This document shows, in pieces, positions 7,315-16,453 of a stretch of DNA of 64,000 nt. Position 1 is the first letter of the stretch; the number at the start of each line of letters is the position of its first letter. Source of the DNA: an uncultured Clostridia bacterium (GTDB lineage Bacteria > Bacillota > Clostridia > Oscillospirales > Ruminococcaceae); the NCBI GenBank assembly GCA_947625735.1, contig CANQPL010000004.1:56681-120680 (forward strand), given 5' to 3'. Position numbers and translations under genes: made by a program. The notes beneath the pieces were generated by a model, which made no database searches, had not been told where the DNA came from, and was given only the letters and a program-made list of their open reading frames with translations.

Positions 7315-9192
7315 ATGACACGCAAACAGAAAAAAATGCTGGCAAGGATCATAGTTACATTTGTGATCCTTGCCGCCGAAATGATTTTTTTTAAGGTCGC
7401 CGATGTAAAATGGGGCTATGGGGAGCTTGTCTGCTATCTTGTACCCTACTTCATAATCGGATATGACATTCTGCGCAAAGCTGCTCTCAATATCCTGCAC
7501 GGTCAGGTGTTTGACGAGAATTTTCTTATGACTATCGCCACTGTGGGAGCATTCTTTACGGGTGAATATTCCGAGGGTACAGCGGTAATGCTCTTTTATC
7601 AGGTGGGAGAGCTTTTCCAGTCCTATGCAGTGAACAAGTCACGGCGTTCTATTGCAGAGCTTATGGATATACGTCCTGATTATGCCAACATTGAGGACGA
7701 AAAGGGCGATCTCGTACAGGTTGACCCCGAAACAATAAACACGGGCGATATTATCGTTATAAAGCCCGGGGAAAAGATCCCCCTTGACGGCATAGTCACC
7801 GAGGGCAGCTCCTCTGCGGACACCTCCGCTCTTACGGGTGAATCCGTTCCCCGTTCGGTAAGCGCAGGCTCAGACGTTATAAGCGGCTGCATAAATCTCA
7901 GCGGTACTCTGCGTGTACGGGTTACAAAACCCTTCGGACAGTCTACAGTATCAAAAATACTTGAGCTTGTGGAAAACTCCGCCGAGAAAAAATCAAAAAG
8001 TGAAAATTTCATATCAAAATTTGCAAGGGTTTACACTCCTGCTGTGGTAATAGGCGCTTGTCTGCTTGCAATTCTCCCTCCTTTAATAACGGGAGAACCT
8101 TTCGGCGGCTGGGTGCATCGTGCAATGACATTTCTTGTAATTTCATGCCCCTGCGCACTGGTTATATCCATACCTCTGAGCTTTTTCTGCTCAATTGGCG
8201 GCGCATCACGTGAGGGTGTGCTTATCAAGGGCGGAAATTATATTGAGGCTCTTGCCGATGCGGGAATAATGGTATTTGACAAAACGGGAACGCTGACAGA
8301 AGGTACATTTGAGGTCACCGATGTATGTCCTGTTAATACCGATAAGGATACACTTATTATGACAGCCGCTCTTGCAGAGTGCTATTCCGATCACCCTATT
8401 GCGGCATCATTAAAACGTGCCTGCAAAACAAAGCCCGATCCCTCACGGGTTCAAAACGTTCACGAAATAGCGGGAAAGGGTGTTTCAGCACAGGTGGACG
8501 GGAAAATCACTCTTGCGGGAAATCTCAGACTTCTTGAAGGTGAGGGCATATCCGTTCCCGAAGCTGATAAAAGCTGCGGACACATCGGAACTGCCGTACA
8601 CGTTGCCGTAAACGGCGTATACATGGGACATATCATCATTTCCGACAAGGTAAAGCCGGGAGCGGGAGAAACTGTTTTGGCTCTTAAAGAACTGGGTATC
8701 CGCAAAACGGTCATGCTCACAGGCGACATGAAAGCGGCAGGAGAAGCAGTCGCCAAAAAGTTGGGACTTGATGAGTGCCGTACCGAGCTGCTCCCCGCCG
8801 ATAAGGTCGGGGAGGTGGAAACTCTTATAAATGAAAAGCAGGCAAAGGAAACGCTTGTGTTTGTGGGAGACGGTATAAATGATGCTCCCGTGCTTACCCG
8901 TGCCGATGTGGGAATTGCTATGGGGGGCATAGGCTCCGATGCCGCCATAGAAGCTGCGGATATCGTTCTTATGGACGATAAGCCCGAAAAGATCGTATTT
9001 GCCGTAAAGCTGTCCCGCAGGACGATGCAGATAGTAAAGCAGAATATTGTTTTTGCACTGGGTGTAAAGCTCATAACCCTGATACTCGGCGCACTGGGAC
9101 TTGCGGGAATGTGGGCGGCAGTTTTTGCAGATGTGGGAGTTTCTGTAATTGCCATTTTAAATGCCATGCGCACGGGAAAATTCAAAGCATAA
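7315..9192 (+). CDS. cadA: Cd2+/Zn2+-exporting P1B-type ATPase lacking an N-terminal HMA domain
   Basis: A 625-residue membrane ATPase that exports divalent soft metals using ATP. The P1B hallmarks are present in order: paired N-terminal membrane helices, the SALTGESVP-type actuator motif (TSALTGESVPRSV), SCPCAL in the transport helix (near residue 278), the phosphorylated Asp in DKTGTLT (near 322), the SDHPIAAS HP motif and GDGINDAP. The last helix contains FADVGVSVIAILNA, whose Asp fits the Zn/Cd subgroup. The copper subgroup would show different final helices. It is translated from ATG 7315, 7 bases after the HMA gene, and is regulated by the ArsR-type protein at the head of the operon. 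Confidence 0.93.
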   Translation: MTRKQKKMLARIIVTFVILAAEMIFFKVADVKWGYGELVCYLVPYFIIGYDILRKAALNILHGQVFDENFLMTIATVGAFFTGEYSEGTAVMLFYQVGELFQSYAVNKSRRSIAELMDIRPDYANIEDEKGDLVQVDPETINTGDIIVIKPGEKIPLDGIVTEGSSSADTSALTGESVPRSVSAGSDVISGCINLSGTLRVRVTKPFGQSTVSKILELVENSAEKKSKSENFISKFARVYTPAVVIGACLLAILPPLITGEPFGGWVHRAMTFLVISCPCALVISIPLSFFCSIGGASREGVLIKGGNYIEALADAGIMVFDKTGTLTEGTFEVTDVCPVNTDKDTLIMTAALAECYSDHPIAASLKRACKTKPDPSRVQNVHEIAGKGVSAQVDGKITLAGNLRLLEGEGISVPEADKSCGHIGTAVHVAVNGVYMGHIIISDKVKPGAGETVLALKELGIRKTVMLTGDMKAAGEAVAKKLGLDECRTELLPADKVGEVETLINEKQAKETLVFVGDGINDAPVLTRADVGIAMGGIGSDAAIEAADIVLMDDKPEKIVFAVKLSRRTMQIVKQNIVFALGVKLITLILGALGLAGMWAAVFADVGVSVIAILNAMRTGKFKA

Positions 9193-9224
9193 CCGCATAA
9201 CAGAAAAAAGTATTTTTTATATTA

Positions 9225-9308
9225 AGAGCCTGTCCGGTATCCCTCATTGTCGTATAGTAAGCAAATCTGCTGCAAAAAACGACGTTTGGGGAATACCGGA
9301 CAGGCTCT
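9225..9308. repeat. 84-base element with 16-bp terminal inverted repeats
   Basis: AGAGCCTGTCCGGTAT (9225-9240) is the exact reverse complement of ATACCGGACAGGCTCT (9293-9308). The interior has a smaller pairing, TGTCGT (9248-9253) with ACGAC (9279-9283). There is no U-run, so it is not a classical terminator, though it could end the metal operon transcript. A small non-autonomous mobile element or structured RNA is possible. The rest of 9193-9548 shows no gene. Confidence 0.65.
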
Positions 9309-9548
9309 GTTAATATTTTCTTATTTTTCCATTGAGGTATATATTTTGTGTGCTGCGGGGTGGCAGTGATCCCGGATTTTTTTCATTATGCTTAAAAAAT
9401 TGATGGCAGAAATTTAAACGGAATATGTTTATTGTTCCAAGTGAAGAATATTATCTCCATAGTTTTTTATATTCTATGGCTATTATTGACATTTACACGG
9501 CTCTTTATTCAGGTTCATAAACTTATTTTCCGAATTAGTATGCTTATA

Positions 9549-10133
9549 TTAATACAATTTAAAATTAATCTTTTCCTTTGCTAACTTATTATAAATCATT
9601 ACGAAGATGCAAAACGCTAAGATTAACAGCGGCTGAAGTCCTATTGTCATTTTTTTAAACATATACTTTCCATATTGTATTTCTTTTTTTCCTGCTTTAT
9701 TTTCAACAATTATCCTTTCAGTAAACTGATTGTATTGTATCGTAAGATTTTCGGTATTTACTGCGGTTGTGCCTTTATTCATATGTTTCAGATATTCAGA
9801 TACGTCTTGAAAATTATCGGGTTTATCAAGTTCATTCCCGTTGTAATCATAAAAGTACTGTCCGTCTACTCCATCTTCAATATATATCAAATTGAAATCG
9901 AAATATATATCCACTGTACGAATCAGCGATATTGAACGTACCAATTCCATATTTTCATTGTAGAAATACACATTGCTTCCTCCGAATTTGGACATTGCAA
10001 CTGCAAATTGACCTGATCCGTTAAATGCAATACCGCGGCACGATGGACTAAACCAAGATAAAGTACACACTGCAACATAAAGAATCACATATACGATTAA
10101 GGCGATTTTGTAAAACTTTTCTATCTTTGACAT
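9549..10133 (-). CDS. Hypothetical membrane-anchored protein with N- and C-terminal transmembrane helices
   Basis: 194 residues, not recognised. A helix at about 8-28 (ALIVYVILYVAVCTLSWF) and another at about 165-183 (LQPLLILAFCIFVMIY) bracket a roughly 135-residue soluble part. That part is rich in Asn, Tyr and Phe, with short beta motifs such as GSGQFAVAMSKFGGSNVYFY and DGQYFYDYNGNEL, so it may be a small beta-propeller-like or sandwich sensor. The start at 10133 is chosen because AAGGAGG lies in the first codons of the longer ORF. It has a perfect promoter of its own, is monocistronic and is more AT-rich than its neighbours. Confidence 0.7.
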   Translation of the reverse strand: MSKIEKFYKIALIVYVILYVAVCTLSWFSPSCRGIAFNGSGQFAVAMSKFGGSNVYFYNENMELVRSISLIRTVDIYFDFNLIYIEDGVDGQYFYDYNGNELDKPDNFQDVSEYLKHMNKGTTAVNTENLTIQYNQFTERIIVENKAGKKEIQYGKYMFKKMTIGLQPLLILAFCIFVMIYNKLAKEKINFKLY

Positions 10134-10207
10134 ATATACCTCCTTGTACATAATGGGATACTGCCTATGAAAAAAACATTTTTTACTCTAACTATAATTG
10201 CAATTTC

Positions 10208-10236
10208 ATTATATCACCTCACTACAGTAATGTCAA
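10208..10236 (-). promoter_or_regulatory. Consensus promoter of the small membrane protein gene
   Basis: On the minus strand TTGACA (10236-10231), 17 bases, TATAAT (10213-10208), about 75 bases before the start codon at 10133. Confidence 0.85.
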
Positions 10237-10280
10237 GAACAAATATGTACGGTCAACGGCAGAAAATATTTCGATTGCGG

Positions 10281-10309
10281 TTGACAGCAGGAAAAAAATG
10301 TTGTATAAT
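10281..10309 (+). promoter_or_regulatory. Consensus promoter of carB
   Basis: TTGACA (10281-10286), 17-base spacer, TATAAT (10304-10309). It lies about 200 bases upstream of carB, so the transcript has a long untranslated leader. Confidence 0.85.
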
Positions 10310-10315
10310 ATACTA

Positions 10316-10507
10316 AAGACTTGTTCTCATAGGAAATAAGTGCGGATCTCAGGGAAATATTTTTACTGTAAATAACGTTCGCTGTTCACGGTAAAATTTG
10401 ACGAAAGTGCGTTTGCGGTTTTTTATGAGAACAATTTCTGAATAAAACACGGGCGGCAGACAGGGATATTACCGCCCGATGCACAAAGATTAAGTGAGGA
10501 ATTTAAT
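10316..10507 (+). promoter_or_regulatory. Long carB leader with inverted repeats
   Basis: TTGTTCTCAT (10321-10330) pairs with ATGAGAACAA (10425-10434), enclosing about 94 bases. A second hairpin, CGGGCGG (10450-10456) with CCGCCCG (10472-10478), precedes the ribosome site. No T-run and no recognisable PyrR-binding motif are visible. A regulatory role in pyrimidine or arginine control is inferred only from length and structure. Confidence 0.4.
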
Positions 10508-13500
10508 ATGCCAAAAAAACAGGATATTGAAAAGATCATGATAATAGGCTCAGGTCCTATCATAATCGGTCAGGCGTGCGAGTTTGACTATTCGGGTACA
10601 CAGGCGTGCAAGGCTTTGCGCAAGCTTGGCTATAAGATCGTTCTGGTAAACTCCAACCCCGCCACCATTATGACCGACCCGGGAGTTGCAGACATTACCT
10701 ATGTAGAACCCCTTAACCTTGAAAGACTTACAAAAATCATAGAAAAGGAGCGTCCTGATGCGCTGCTGCCGAATCTGGGCGGTCAGTCGGGACTGAATCT
10801 CTGTTCTGAGCTTGCAAATGCGGGAGTGCTTGAAAAATACGGCGTTCGTGTCATAGGCGTACAGGTAGACGCCATTGAACGCGGCGAGGACAGAATAGAG
10901 TTCAAGCACACAATGGAAAAGCTGGGTATCGAAATGCCCCGCAGCGAGGTAGCATATTCCGTTGATGAGGCTGTAAAGATCGCCGAAAAGCTCAGATATC
11001 CCGTAGTACTCCGTCCCGCCTATACTATGGGCGGCGCAGGCGGCGGTCTTGTCTACAACGTAGACGAGCTTAAAACCGTTGCCGCAAGAGGTTTACAGGC
11101 AAGCCTTGTAGGTCAGGTGCTTGTAGAAGAATCCATAAGCGGTTGGGAGGAGCTGGAGCTTGAAGTTGTCCGTGATGCAGAGGACAATGTTATAACCGTT
11201 TGTTTTATCGAAAATATTGATCCGATCGGCGTTCACACAGGAGACTCCTTCTGCTCCGCCCCCATGCTCACCATCTCAGAGGACGTTCAGAAAATACTGG
11301 AGGAGCAGGCATATAAAATCGTCAAGGCAATAGAGGTAATAGGCGGCTGCAACTGCCAGTTTGCCCATGACCCCGTAAGCGGCAGGATAGTCGTTATCGA
11401 GATAAACCCCAGAACCTCACGCTCCTCCGCTCTTGCATCAAAGGCAACGGGCTTCCCTATTGCCCTTGTATCCGCAATGCTTGCCTGCGGACTCACACTC
11501 AAAGAGATCCCCTGCGGCAAATACGGCACTCTTGACAAATACGTCCCTGACGGTGATTATGTGGTAATAAAGTTTGCCCGCTGGGCTTTCGAGAAATTCA
11601 AGGGCGCAGAGGACAAGCTGGGTACGCAGATGAAAGCTGTAGGCGAGGTCATGAGCATAGGCAAGACCTACAAGGAGGCATTCCAGAAAGCTATCCGCAG
11701 TCTGGAAACAGGCAGATACGGTCTTGGATTTGCTAAGAACTTTAATGACCTTTCAAAGGAGGAGCTGCTTTCAAAGCTCAGATATCCCTCATCGGAAAGG
11801 CAGTTTATCATCTATGAGGCGCTGCGAAAGGGAGCTAAGATCGAGGAGATCTATCAGCTTACAAAGATAAAGCACTGGTTCTTAGAGCAGATGAAGGAGC
11901 TTATTGACGAGGAAAATTCCCTGCTTTCAATGAAAGGCTCTGTTCCCGGTGAACCTGTTCTCCGTCAGGCAAAGCTGGACGGATTTTCCGACAGATATCT
12001 TGCAATGCTCCTTGATGTATCCGAAGAGGATATCCGCAGCGCAAGATATAAATACAATATCCGTGAAACGTGGGAGGGCGTTCATGTCAGCGGTACAGAA
12101 GATGCGGCATATTACTACTCCACATATCACACCGACAGAGCCGCAGATAACAACGTTATCCGCACGGATAAGCCGAAAATAATGATACTGGGCGGCGGAC
12201 CTAACCGCATCGGACAGGGAATCGAGTTTGACTACTGCTGCGTTCATGCAGCCCTTGCCCTGAAAGAGCTGGGATTTGAGTCTATCATCGTAAACTGCAA
12301 CCCCGAAACAGTATCCACTGACTATGACACCTCAGACAAGCTGTATTTTGAGCCGCTGACCCTTGAAGATGTACTGAGCATATACGAAAAGGAGAAGCCC
12401 GTAGGAGTTATAGCACAGTTTGGCGGTCAGACACCTCTTAATCTTGCCGCTGATCTGAAAAAATACGGCGTAAATATTCTGGGTACTACCCCCGAGACAA
12501 TTGATCTTGCCGAGGACAGGGATCGTTTCCGTGAGATAATGGATCGCTTAGGCATACCGATGCCAGAAGCCGGAATGGCTGTTACAGTGGAAGAAGCCCT
12601 TGAAATTGCAAATAAGATAGGCTATCCCGTAATGGTACGTCCCTCCTATGTGTTGGGCGGCAGAGGCATGGAGGTAGTTCACGATGATGAAATGATGCGT
12701 GTATACATGGCAGCAGCAGTGGGTGTCACTCCCGACAGACCTATCCTGATAGACAGATTCTTACACCATGCCACCGAATGTGAAGCAGACGCAGTATCTG
12801 ACGGCACAAGCTGTTTTGTTCCTGCGGTAATGGAGCATATCGAGCTTGCGGGAGTACATTCGGGAGATTCTGCTTGTATCCTGCCCGCAATGAATCTGAC
12901 ACCCGAACAGACAGCCACTATCAAGGAATATACAAAGAAAATAGCCGTAGAAATGAATGTACGGGGACTTATGAATATGCAGTATGCTATCGAGGACGGC
13001 AAGGTCTATGTGCTTGAAGCAAATCCCAGAGCCTCCAGAACCGTACCCATAGTTTCAAAGGTATGCGGACTTAACATGGTAAGAGTGGCAACAGAAATAA
13101 TGACCGCTCCCCTTACAGGCATGGCGTCACCTGTTCCCACACTTCACGACAGGAAGATAAACCATTACGGCGTAAAAGAAGCCGTGTTCCCCTTTAATAT
13201 GTTCCCCGAGGTCGACCCTGTTTTAGGTCCTGAAATGCGCTCCACAGGCGAAGTGCTGGGATTGTCAAGCTCCTTCGGAGAAGCCTACTACAAGGCGGAG
13301 GAGGCTACACAGACAAGACTTCCCTCCGCAGGCACAGTACTCCTCAGCATCTGCGACAGGGACAAGCCCGAGCTTGAAGAGATAGGAAAGGCATTCTATG
13401 AGCTGGGATTTAAGATAATCGCCACCGCAGGATGCTGTGACCTGTTAAATAAGGCAGGGATACCCGCAGAAAGAGTATACAAGATATACGAGGGCAGACC

Positions 13501-13738
13501 CAATATCGCAGATGAAATAGCAAACGGAGAAATACAGCTTATCATCAACACCCCCGCAGGGAAGAGCAGCGCACATGACGACAGCTATATCCGCAAGGCT
13601 GCAATCAAGCACCGCATACCCTACATCACTACAATGGCTGCTGCAAAGGCAAGCGCAGAGGGCATAAAAGCAGTAAAAAGCGGTGCCTGTGCAGAGGTAA
13701 AGCCCCTCCAGGCTTACCATGCAGAAATAACAGACTGA
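10508..13738 (+). CDS. carB: Carbamoyl-phosphate synthase large subunit
   Basis: A 1076-residue synthetase that makes carbamoyl phosphate from bicarbonate, ammonia (from the CarA glutaminase) and two ATP, for pyrimidine and arginine synthesis. Two homologous ATP-grasp halves (about 1-400 and 550-930) each contain the family patterns: IGSGPIIIGQACEFDYSGTQ and GGGPNRIGQGIEFDYCCVH at the start of each half, VRPAYTMGGAGGG and VRPSYVLGGRGME at the glycine-rich ATP loops. The last 145 residues form the MGS-like allosteric domain. Length matches the usual 1060-1080. No carA is in this window, so the small subunit must be encoded elsewhere. It is flanked by its own promoter and a strong terminator. 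Confidence 0.97.
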   Translation: MPKKQDIEKIMIIGSGPIIIGQACEFDYSGTQACKALRKLGYKIVLVNSNPATIMTDPGVADITYVEPLNLERLTKIIEKERPDALLPNLGGQSGLNLCSELANAGVLEKYGVRVIGVQVDAIERGEDRIEFKHTMEKLGIEMPRSEVAYSVDEAVKIAEKLRYPVVLRPAYTMGGAGGGLVYNVDELKTVAARGLQASLVGQVLVEESISGWEELELEVVRDAEDNVITVCFIENIDPIGVHTGDSFCSAPMLTISEDVQKILEEQAYKIVKAIEVIGGCNCQFAHDPVSGRIVVIEINPRTSRSSALASKATGFPIALVSAMLACGLTLKEIPCGKYGTLDKYVPDGDYVVIKFARWAFEKFKGAEDKLGTQMKAVGEVMSIGKTYKEAFQKAIRSLETGRYGLGFAKNFNDLSKEELLSKLRYPSSERQFIIYEALRKGAKIEEIYQLTKIKHWFLEQMKELIDEENSLLSMKGSVPGEPVLRQAKLDGFSDRYLAMLLDVSEEDIRSARYKYNIRETWEGVHVSGTEDAAYYYSTYHTDRAADNNVIRTDKPKIMILGGGPNRIGQGIEFDYCCVHAALALKELGFESIIVNCNPETVSTDYDTSDKLYFEPLTLEDVLSIYEKEKPVGVIAQFGGQTPLNLAADLKKYGVNILGTTPETIDLAEDRDRFREIMDRLGIPMPEAGMAVTVEEALEIANKIGYPVMVRPSYVLGGRGMEVVHDDEMMRVYMAAAVGVTPDRPILIDRFLHHATECEADAVSDGTSCFVPAVMEHIELAGVHSGDSACILPAMNLTPEQTATIKEYTKKIAVEMNVRGLMNMQYAIEDGKVYVLEANPRASRTVPIVSKVCGLNMVRVATEIMTAPLTGMASPVPTLHDRKINHYGVKEAVFPFNMFPEVDPVLGPEMRSTGEVLGLSSSFGEAYYKAEEATQTRLPSAGTVLLSICDRDKPELEEIGKAFYELGFKIIATAGCCDLLNKAGIPAERVYKIYEGRPNIADEIANGEIQLIINTPAGKSSAHDDSYIRKAAIKHRIPYITTMAAAKASAEGIKAVKSGACAEVKPLQAYHAEITD

Positions 13739-13758
13739 TTCGATACAACAAAAAAATC

Positions 13759-13793
13759 ACAGCGCAGATCGTGAGGATCTGCGCTGTTTTTGT
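13759..13793. terminator. Bidirectional terminator between carB and the acyl-CoA synthetase gene
   Basis: Perfect 12-bp stem ACAGCGCAGATC (13759-13770) / GATCTGCGCTGT (13776-13787) with T-run on the plus side and an A-run (13750-13757) that gives a U-run on the minus side. Confidence 0.92.
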
Positions 13794-13795
13794 TA

Positions 13796-15457
13796 TCAAT
13801 ATTTCTTTGAATCTCTTTCCCTAATCTCCACACGGCGTATCTTTCCGCTTATGGTTTTTGGCAGCTCATCGGCAAACTCGATAATACGGGGATACTTGTA
13901 GGGGGCAGTATTTGCCTTTACATAGCTTTGCAGCTCCCGTGCAAGCTCATCGCCCGCCCTATTCTTATATTCACTGGTAAGAACGACTGTAGCCTTGACT
14001 ACCTGTCCTCTTATCTGATCGGGAACAGCGGTTATAGCACATTCCAATACCGCGGGATGCTCCATAAGAATAGACTCTATCTCAAAAGGACCTATCCTGT
14101 ATCCCGAGGACTTTATCACATCGTCTACGCGTCCCACGTACCACAAGTAGCCGTCAGAATCCTTATAAGCGGTATCTCCCGTATGATACAGCCCATATGC
14201 AAAGGCTCTTTCGTTGGCTTCCTTATTTTTGTAGTAGCCCTTGAAAATGCCGTTATTAACACCGTCTTTAAGGCGTACACATATTTCTCCCACAAAGCCT
14301 GTAGGCACTTCTCCGCCGTTTGGATCGGCAATAACTATATCGAACATCGGCATAGGCTTACCCATAGAGCCTGAACGGATAACCGAACCCTTTGGGTTAC
14401 CGATAAGCAGCACCGTTTCCGTCTGACCGAAGCCCTCCATCAGCGAAAGACCCGTGTATTCCTTGAACTTATTGTAAACCTCCGCATTAAGCGCCTCACC
14501 TGCCGTTGTAGCGTATTTAAGAGAGGAAAGGTCATGATTTCCCATTCCCTCTTTAATAAAGAAGCGGTACATGGTCGGAGGAGCGCAAAGGGAGGTGACC
14601 TTGTATTTCTCAATGACACCCAACACCGAATCGGGATAGAAACGGTCAAAATCGTAGGTCATGATCGTTGCGGCAAGTGCCATCTGACCGTAAATTTTGC
14701 CCCAGAAAAACTTTCCCCAGCCGCTGTCTGAAATAGACATATGAATACTATCCTTAGTAAGATTATGCCAGTACTTTGCCGTGGGAATGTGGGAAACGCT
14801 GTAGCGGTGGGAATGCATGATCATCTTAGGATATCCCGTAGTCCCCGAGGAGAAGAACATCAGACAGTCATCATCTGTTTCATTCGGAATCCTGTCAAGA
14901 GTATCGGGATATTTCATCATCTCACTGTCAAAGTCGACCCAGCCCTCAACGCTGCCCATAGCGGAGAATTTCTTTTCCAGAGGACACACCTCTGCGGCAA
15001 GATCAATATTATGTGTTACCTCACCGTAAGCAGAAGCGATAATGTGAGTAATATCTCCATGCTCAAAGCGGTAAATGTAATCCTTCTTTTTTAATTGATT
15101 TGTGGCAGGAATCATTATCGCTCCGATCTTTTCAAGTGCGAATGTAACTATCCACATCTGCCAGTGACGCCTGAGTACGGTCATGACCCTTGTACCCCGT
15201 CCTATGCCGTGAGCCATAAGCATATTGGCAGCCCTGTTGGAAAGTGAGGACATTTCGCCATAGGTAAAGATCCTTTCCTGTCCCCTGTCGTCGCACCAGA
15301 TCATTGCCCGTCTGTCAGGCTCTATCTGTGCTATTTTATCAATGATGTCATATGCGTAGTTGAAATTATGCGGCAGTTTCAGATCAAATTCCTTGATAAC
15401 ACCATTTTCGTCAAAGCCCTCAATGATATACTGACTGTGAACTTCCTCTACTAACAT
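13796..15457 (-). CDS. AMP-dependent acyl-CoA synthetase, acetyl/medium-chain type
   Basis: 553 residues of the ANL superfamily: activates a carboxylic acid to the acyl-adenylate and then transfers it to CoA. The P-loop-like MFFSSGTTGYPKMI, the GFGQTET motif, YHTGDTAYKDSDGYLWYVGR and the C-terminal PKTISGKIRRVEIR (catalytic Lys in the flexible C-terminal domain) are all present. The best fit is the medium-chain/benzoate-like branch rather than 650-residue Acs; the acid used is not evident. The start at 15457 was chosen because GGAGG lies in the first codons of the longer ORF. It lies downstream of the HAD phosphatase on the same strand with about 55 bases between, so co-transcription is likely. 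Confidence 0.88.
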   Translation of the reverse strand: MLVEEVHSQYIIEGFDENGVIKEFDLKLPHNFNYAYDIIDKIAQIEPDRRAMIWCDDRGQERIFTYGEMSSLSNRAANMLMAHGIGRGTRVMTVLRRHWQMWIVTFALEKIGAIMIPATNQLKKKDYIYRFEHGDITHIIASAYGEVTHNIDLAAEVCPLEKKFSAMGSVEGWVDFDSEMMKYPDTLDRIPNETDDDCLMFFSSGTTGYPKMIMHSHRYSVSHIPTAKYWHNLTKDSIHMSISDSGWGKFFWGKIYGQMALAATIMTYDFDRFYPDSVLGVIEKYKVTSLCAPPTMYRFFIKEGMGNHDLSSLKYATTAGEALNAEVYNKFKEYTGLSLMEGFGQTETVLLIGNPKGSVIRSGSMGKPMPMFDIVIADPNGGEVPTGFVGEICVRLKDGVNNGIFKGYYKNKEANERAFAYGLYHTGDTAYKDSDGYLWYVGRVDDVIKSSGYRIGPFEIESILMEHPAVLECAITAVPDQIRGQVVKATVVLTSEYKNRAGDELARELQSYVKANTAPYKYPRIIEFADELPKTISGKIRRVEIRERDSKKY

Positions 15458-15511
15458 GAAAAAGACCTCCATAAAAAGAATATGTAAATACTTTTCCCTA
15501 AAATCTCCCGT

Positions 15512-16180
15512 TTAAATCATATTCTGATTATTTTTCCTTACAATATTTAAAATATCCGACGGCGAATGTGCGATATAGACAGCATGATTTTCTTCAAGCT
15601 CCCTTTGCTCTCTGAATCCCCATGTACAGCCCACACTGTCACAGCCTGCATTACAAGCCGTCTGCATATCCACCGATGAATCTCCCGCAATAAGCGTCCT
15701 GCCGGGAGCAGTGCCCAGCGTATCCATAATATACCTTGCACCTGCGGGATCGGGCTTGCTGCCAAAGCCGTCTTTTTTGCCAAGAACAAGATCAAATCTG
15801 TGTTCAAAGAGCCTGTCAATGATCCTGCGTGAAAACTCATCAGCCTTGTTTGACAGTACTGCCGTCATAACGCCCATTTCTGCAAGACCGTCAAGCAGCT
15901 GCGGTATACCGTCATAAGGACGGGTAAGCTTATCAAAGGTAAGCCCGTAGATGCGGTCAAATTCCGCCTTTACACGAGCGATCTCCTCTTCGTTTTTCTT
16001 TCCCTCCGGAAGCACCCTCTCAATTAGCTTCGGTATCCCGTTGCCGACAAAATATCTGTATTTTTCCCTGTCATGGCAAGGGTATCCGAATTTTTTCAGA
16101 GCCTCGTTGCAGGCGTTTGCCAGATCGTCCAGTGAATTTACAAGAGTACCGTCAAGATCAAATAAAACAAGCTCATACAT
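15512..16180 (-). CDS. HAD family hydrolase, phosphoglycolate phosphatase-like
   Basis: 222 residues. Motif I FDLDGTLVNS holds the nucleophilic and acid/base aspartates. A helical cap domain follows, then motif II VLSNKAD, motif III Lys in FGSKPDP, and motif IV AGDSSVDMQTA. The pattern is that of Gph/PpaX-type phosphatases, so phosphoglycolate or another small phosphate is the likely substrate; it cannot be fixed from sequence. The ORF track uses a TTG 24 bases earlier; ATG 16180 directly begins the first strand of the fold. A promoter lies 110 bases upstream. Confidence 0.88.
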   Translation of the reverse strand: MYELVLFDLDGTLVNSLDDLANACNEALKKFGYPCHDREKYRYFVGNGIPKLIERVLPEGKKNEEEIARVKAEFDRIYGLTFDKLTRPYDGIPQLLDGLAEMGVMTAVLSNKADEFSRRIIDRLFEHRFDLVLGKKDGFGSKPDPAGARYIMDTLGTAPGRTLIAGDSSVDMQTACNAGCDSVGCTWGFREQRELEENHAVYIAHSPSDILNIVRKNNQNMI

Positions 16181-16291
16181 TTTATAAATCTTTCCTTTTT
16201 TCAAACTTCCGACATGATATATATTAACATATTTTTCTGCAAATTATCAGTCTTTTTTGTTAATGTTCTGAGAATTTTTGTTACTATTTAT

Positions 16292-16320
16292 AATATAGTT
16301 TATGAATTGTAAAGTGTAAA
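16292..16320 (-). promoter_or_regulatory. Probable promoter of the HAD phosphatase/acyl-CoA synthetase pair
   Basis: Minus strand TTTACA (16320-16315), 17 bases, TATATT (16297-16292). Elements are near consensus and in the right place; the region between 16205 and 16389 contains no gene. Confidence 0.6.
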
Positions 16321-16383
16321 CAACAATTTATGATCCTTTTACCATTGAATATTGTCTGCAATAAAAATTAAAAATCAGGATAA

Positions 16384-16424
16384 ATTCAAAAAATCAGTCT
16401 GTAAAATTTAAACAGACTGATTTT
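16384..16424 (-). terminator. Terminator of metA and the leuCDB-metA genes
   Basis: Perfect 13-bp stem AAAATCAGTCTGT (16390-16402) / ACAGACTGATTTT (16412-16424). On the minus strand it is followed by a U-run from the 16385-16391 A residues. It sits 30 bases after the metA stop. Confidence 0.85.
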
Positions 16425-16453
16425 ATTCATTATGCCAAGTGCTATTATTCGTT

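Noticed and set aside
10310-10507. PyrR-binding attenuator in the carB leader
   Set aside because: No recognisable PyrR-binding loop sequence or terminator with U-run is present.
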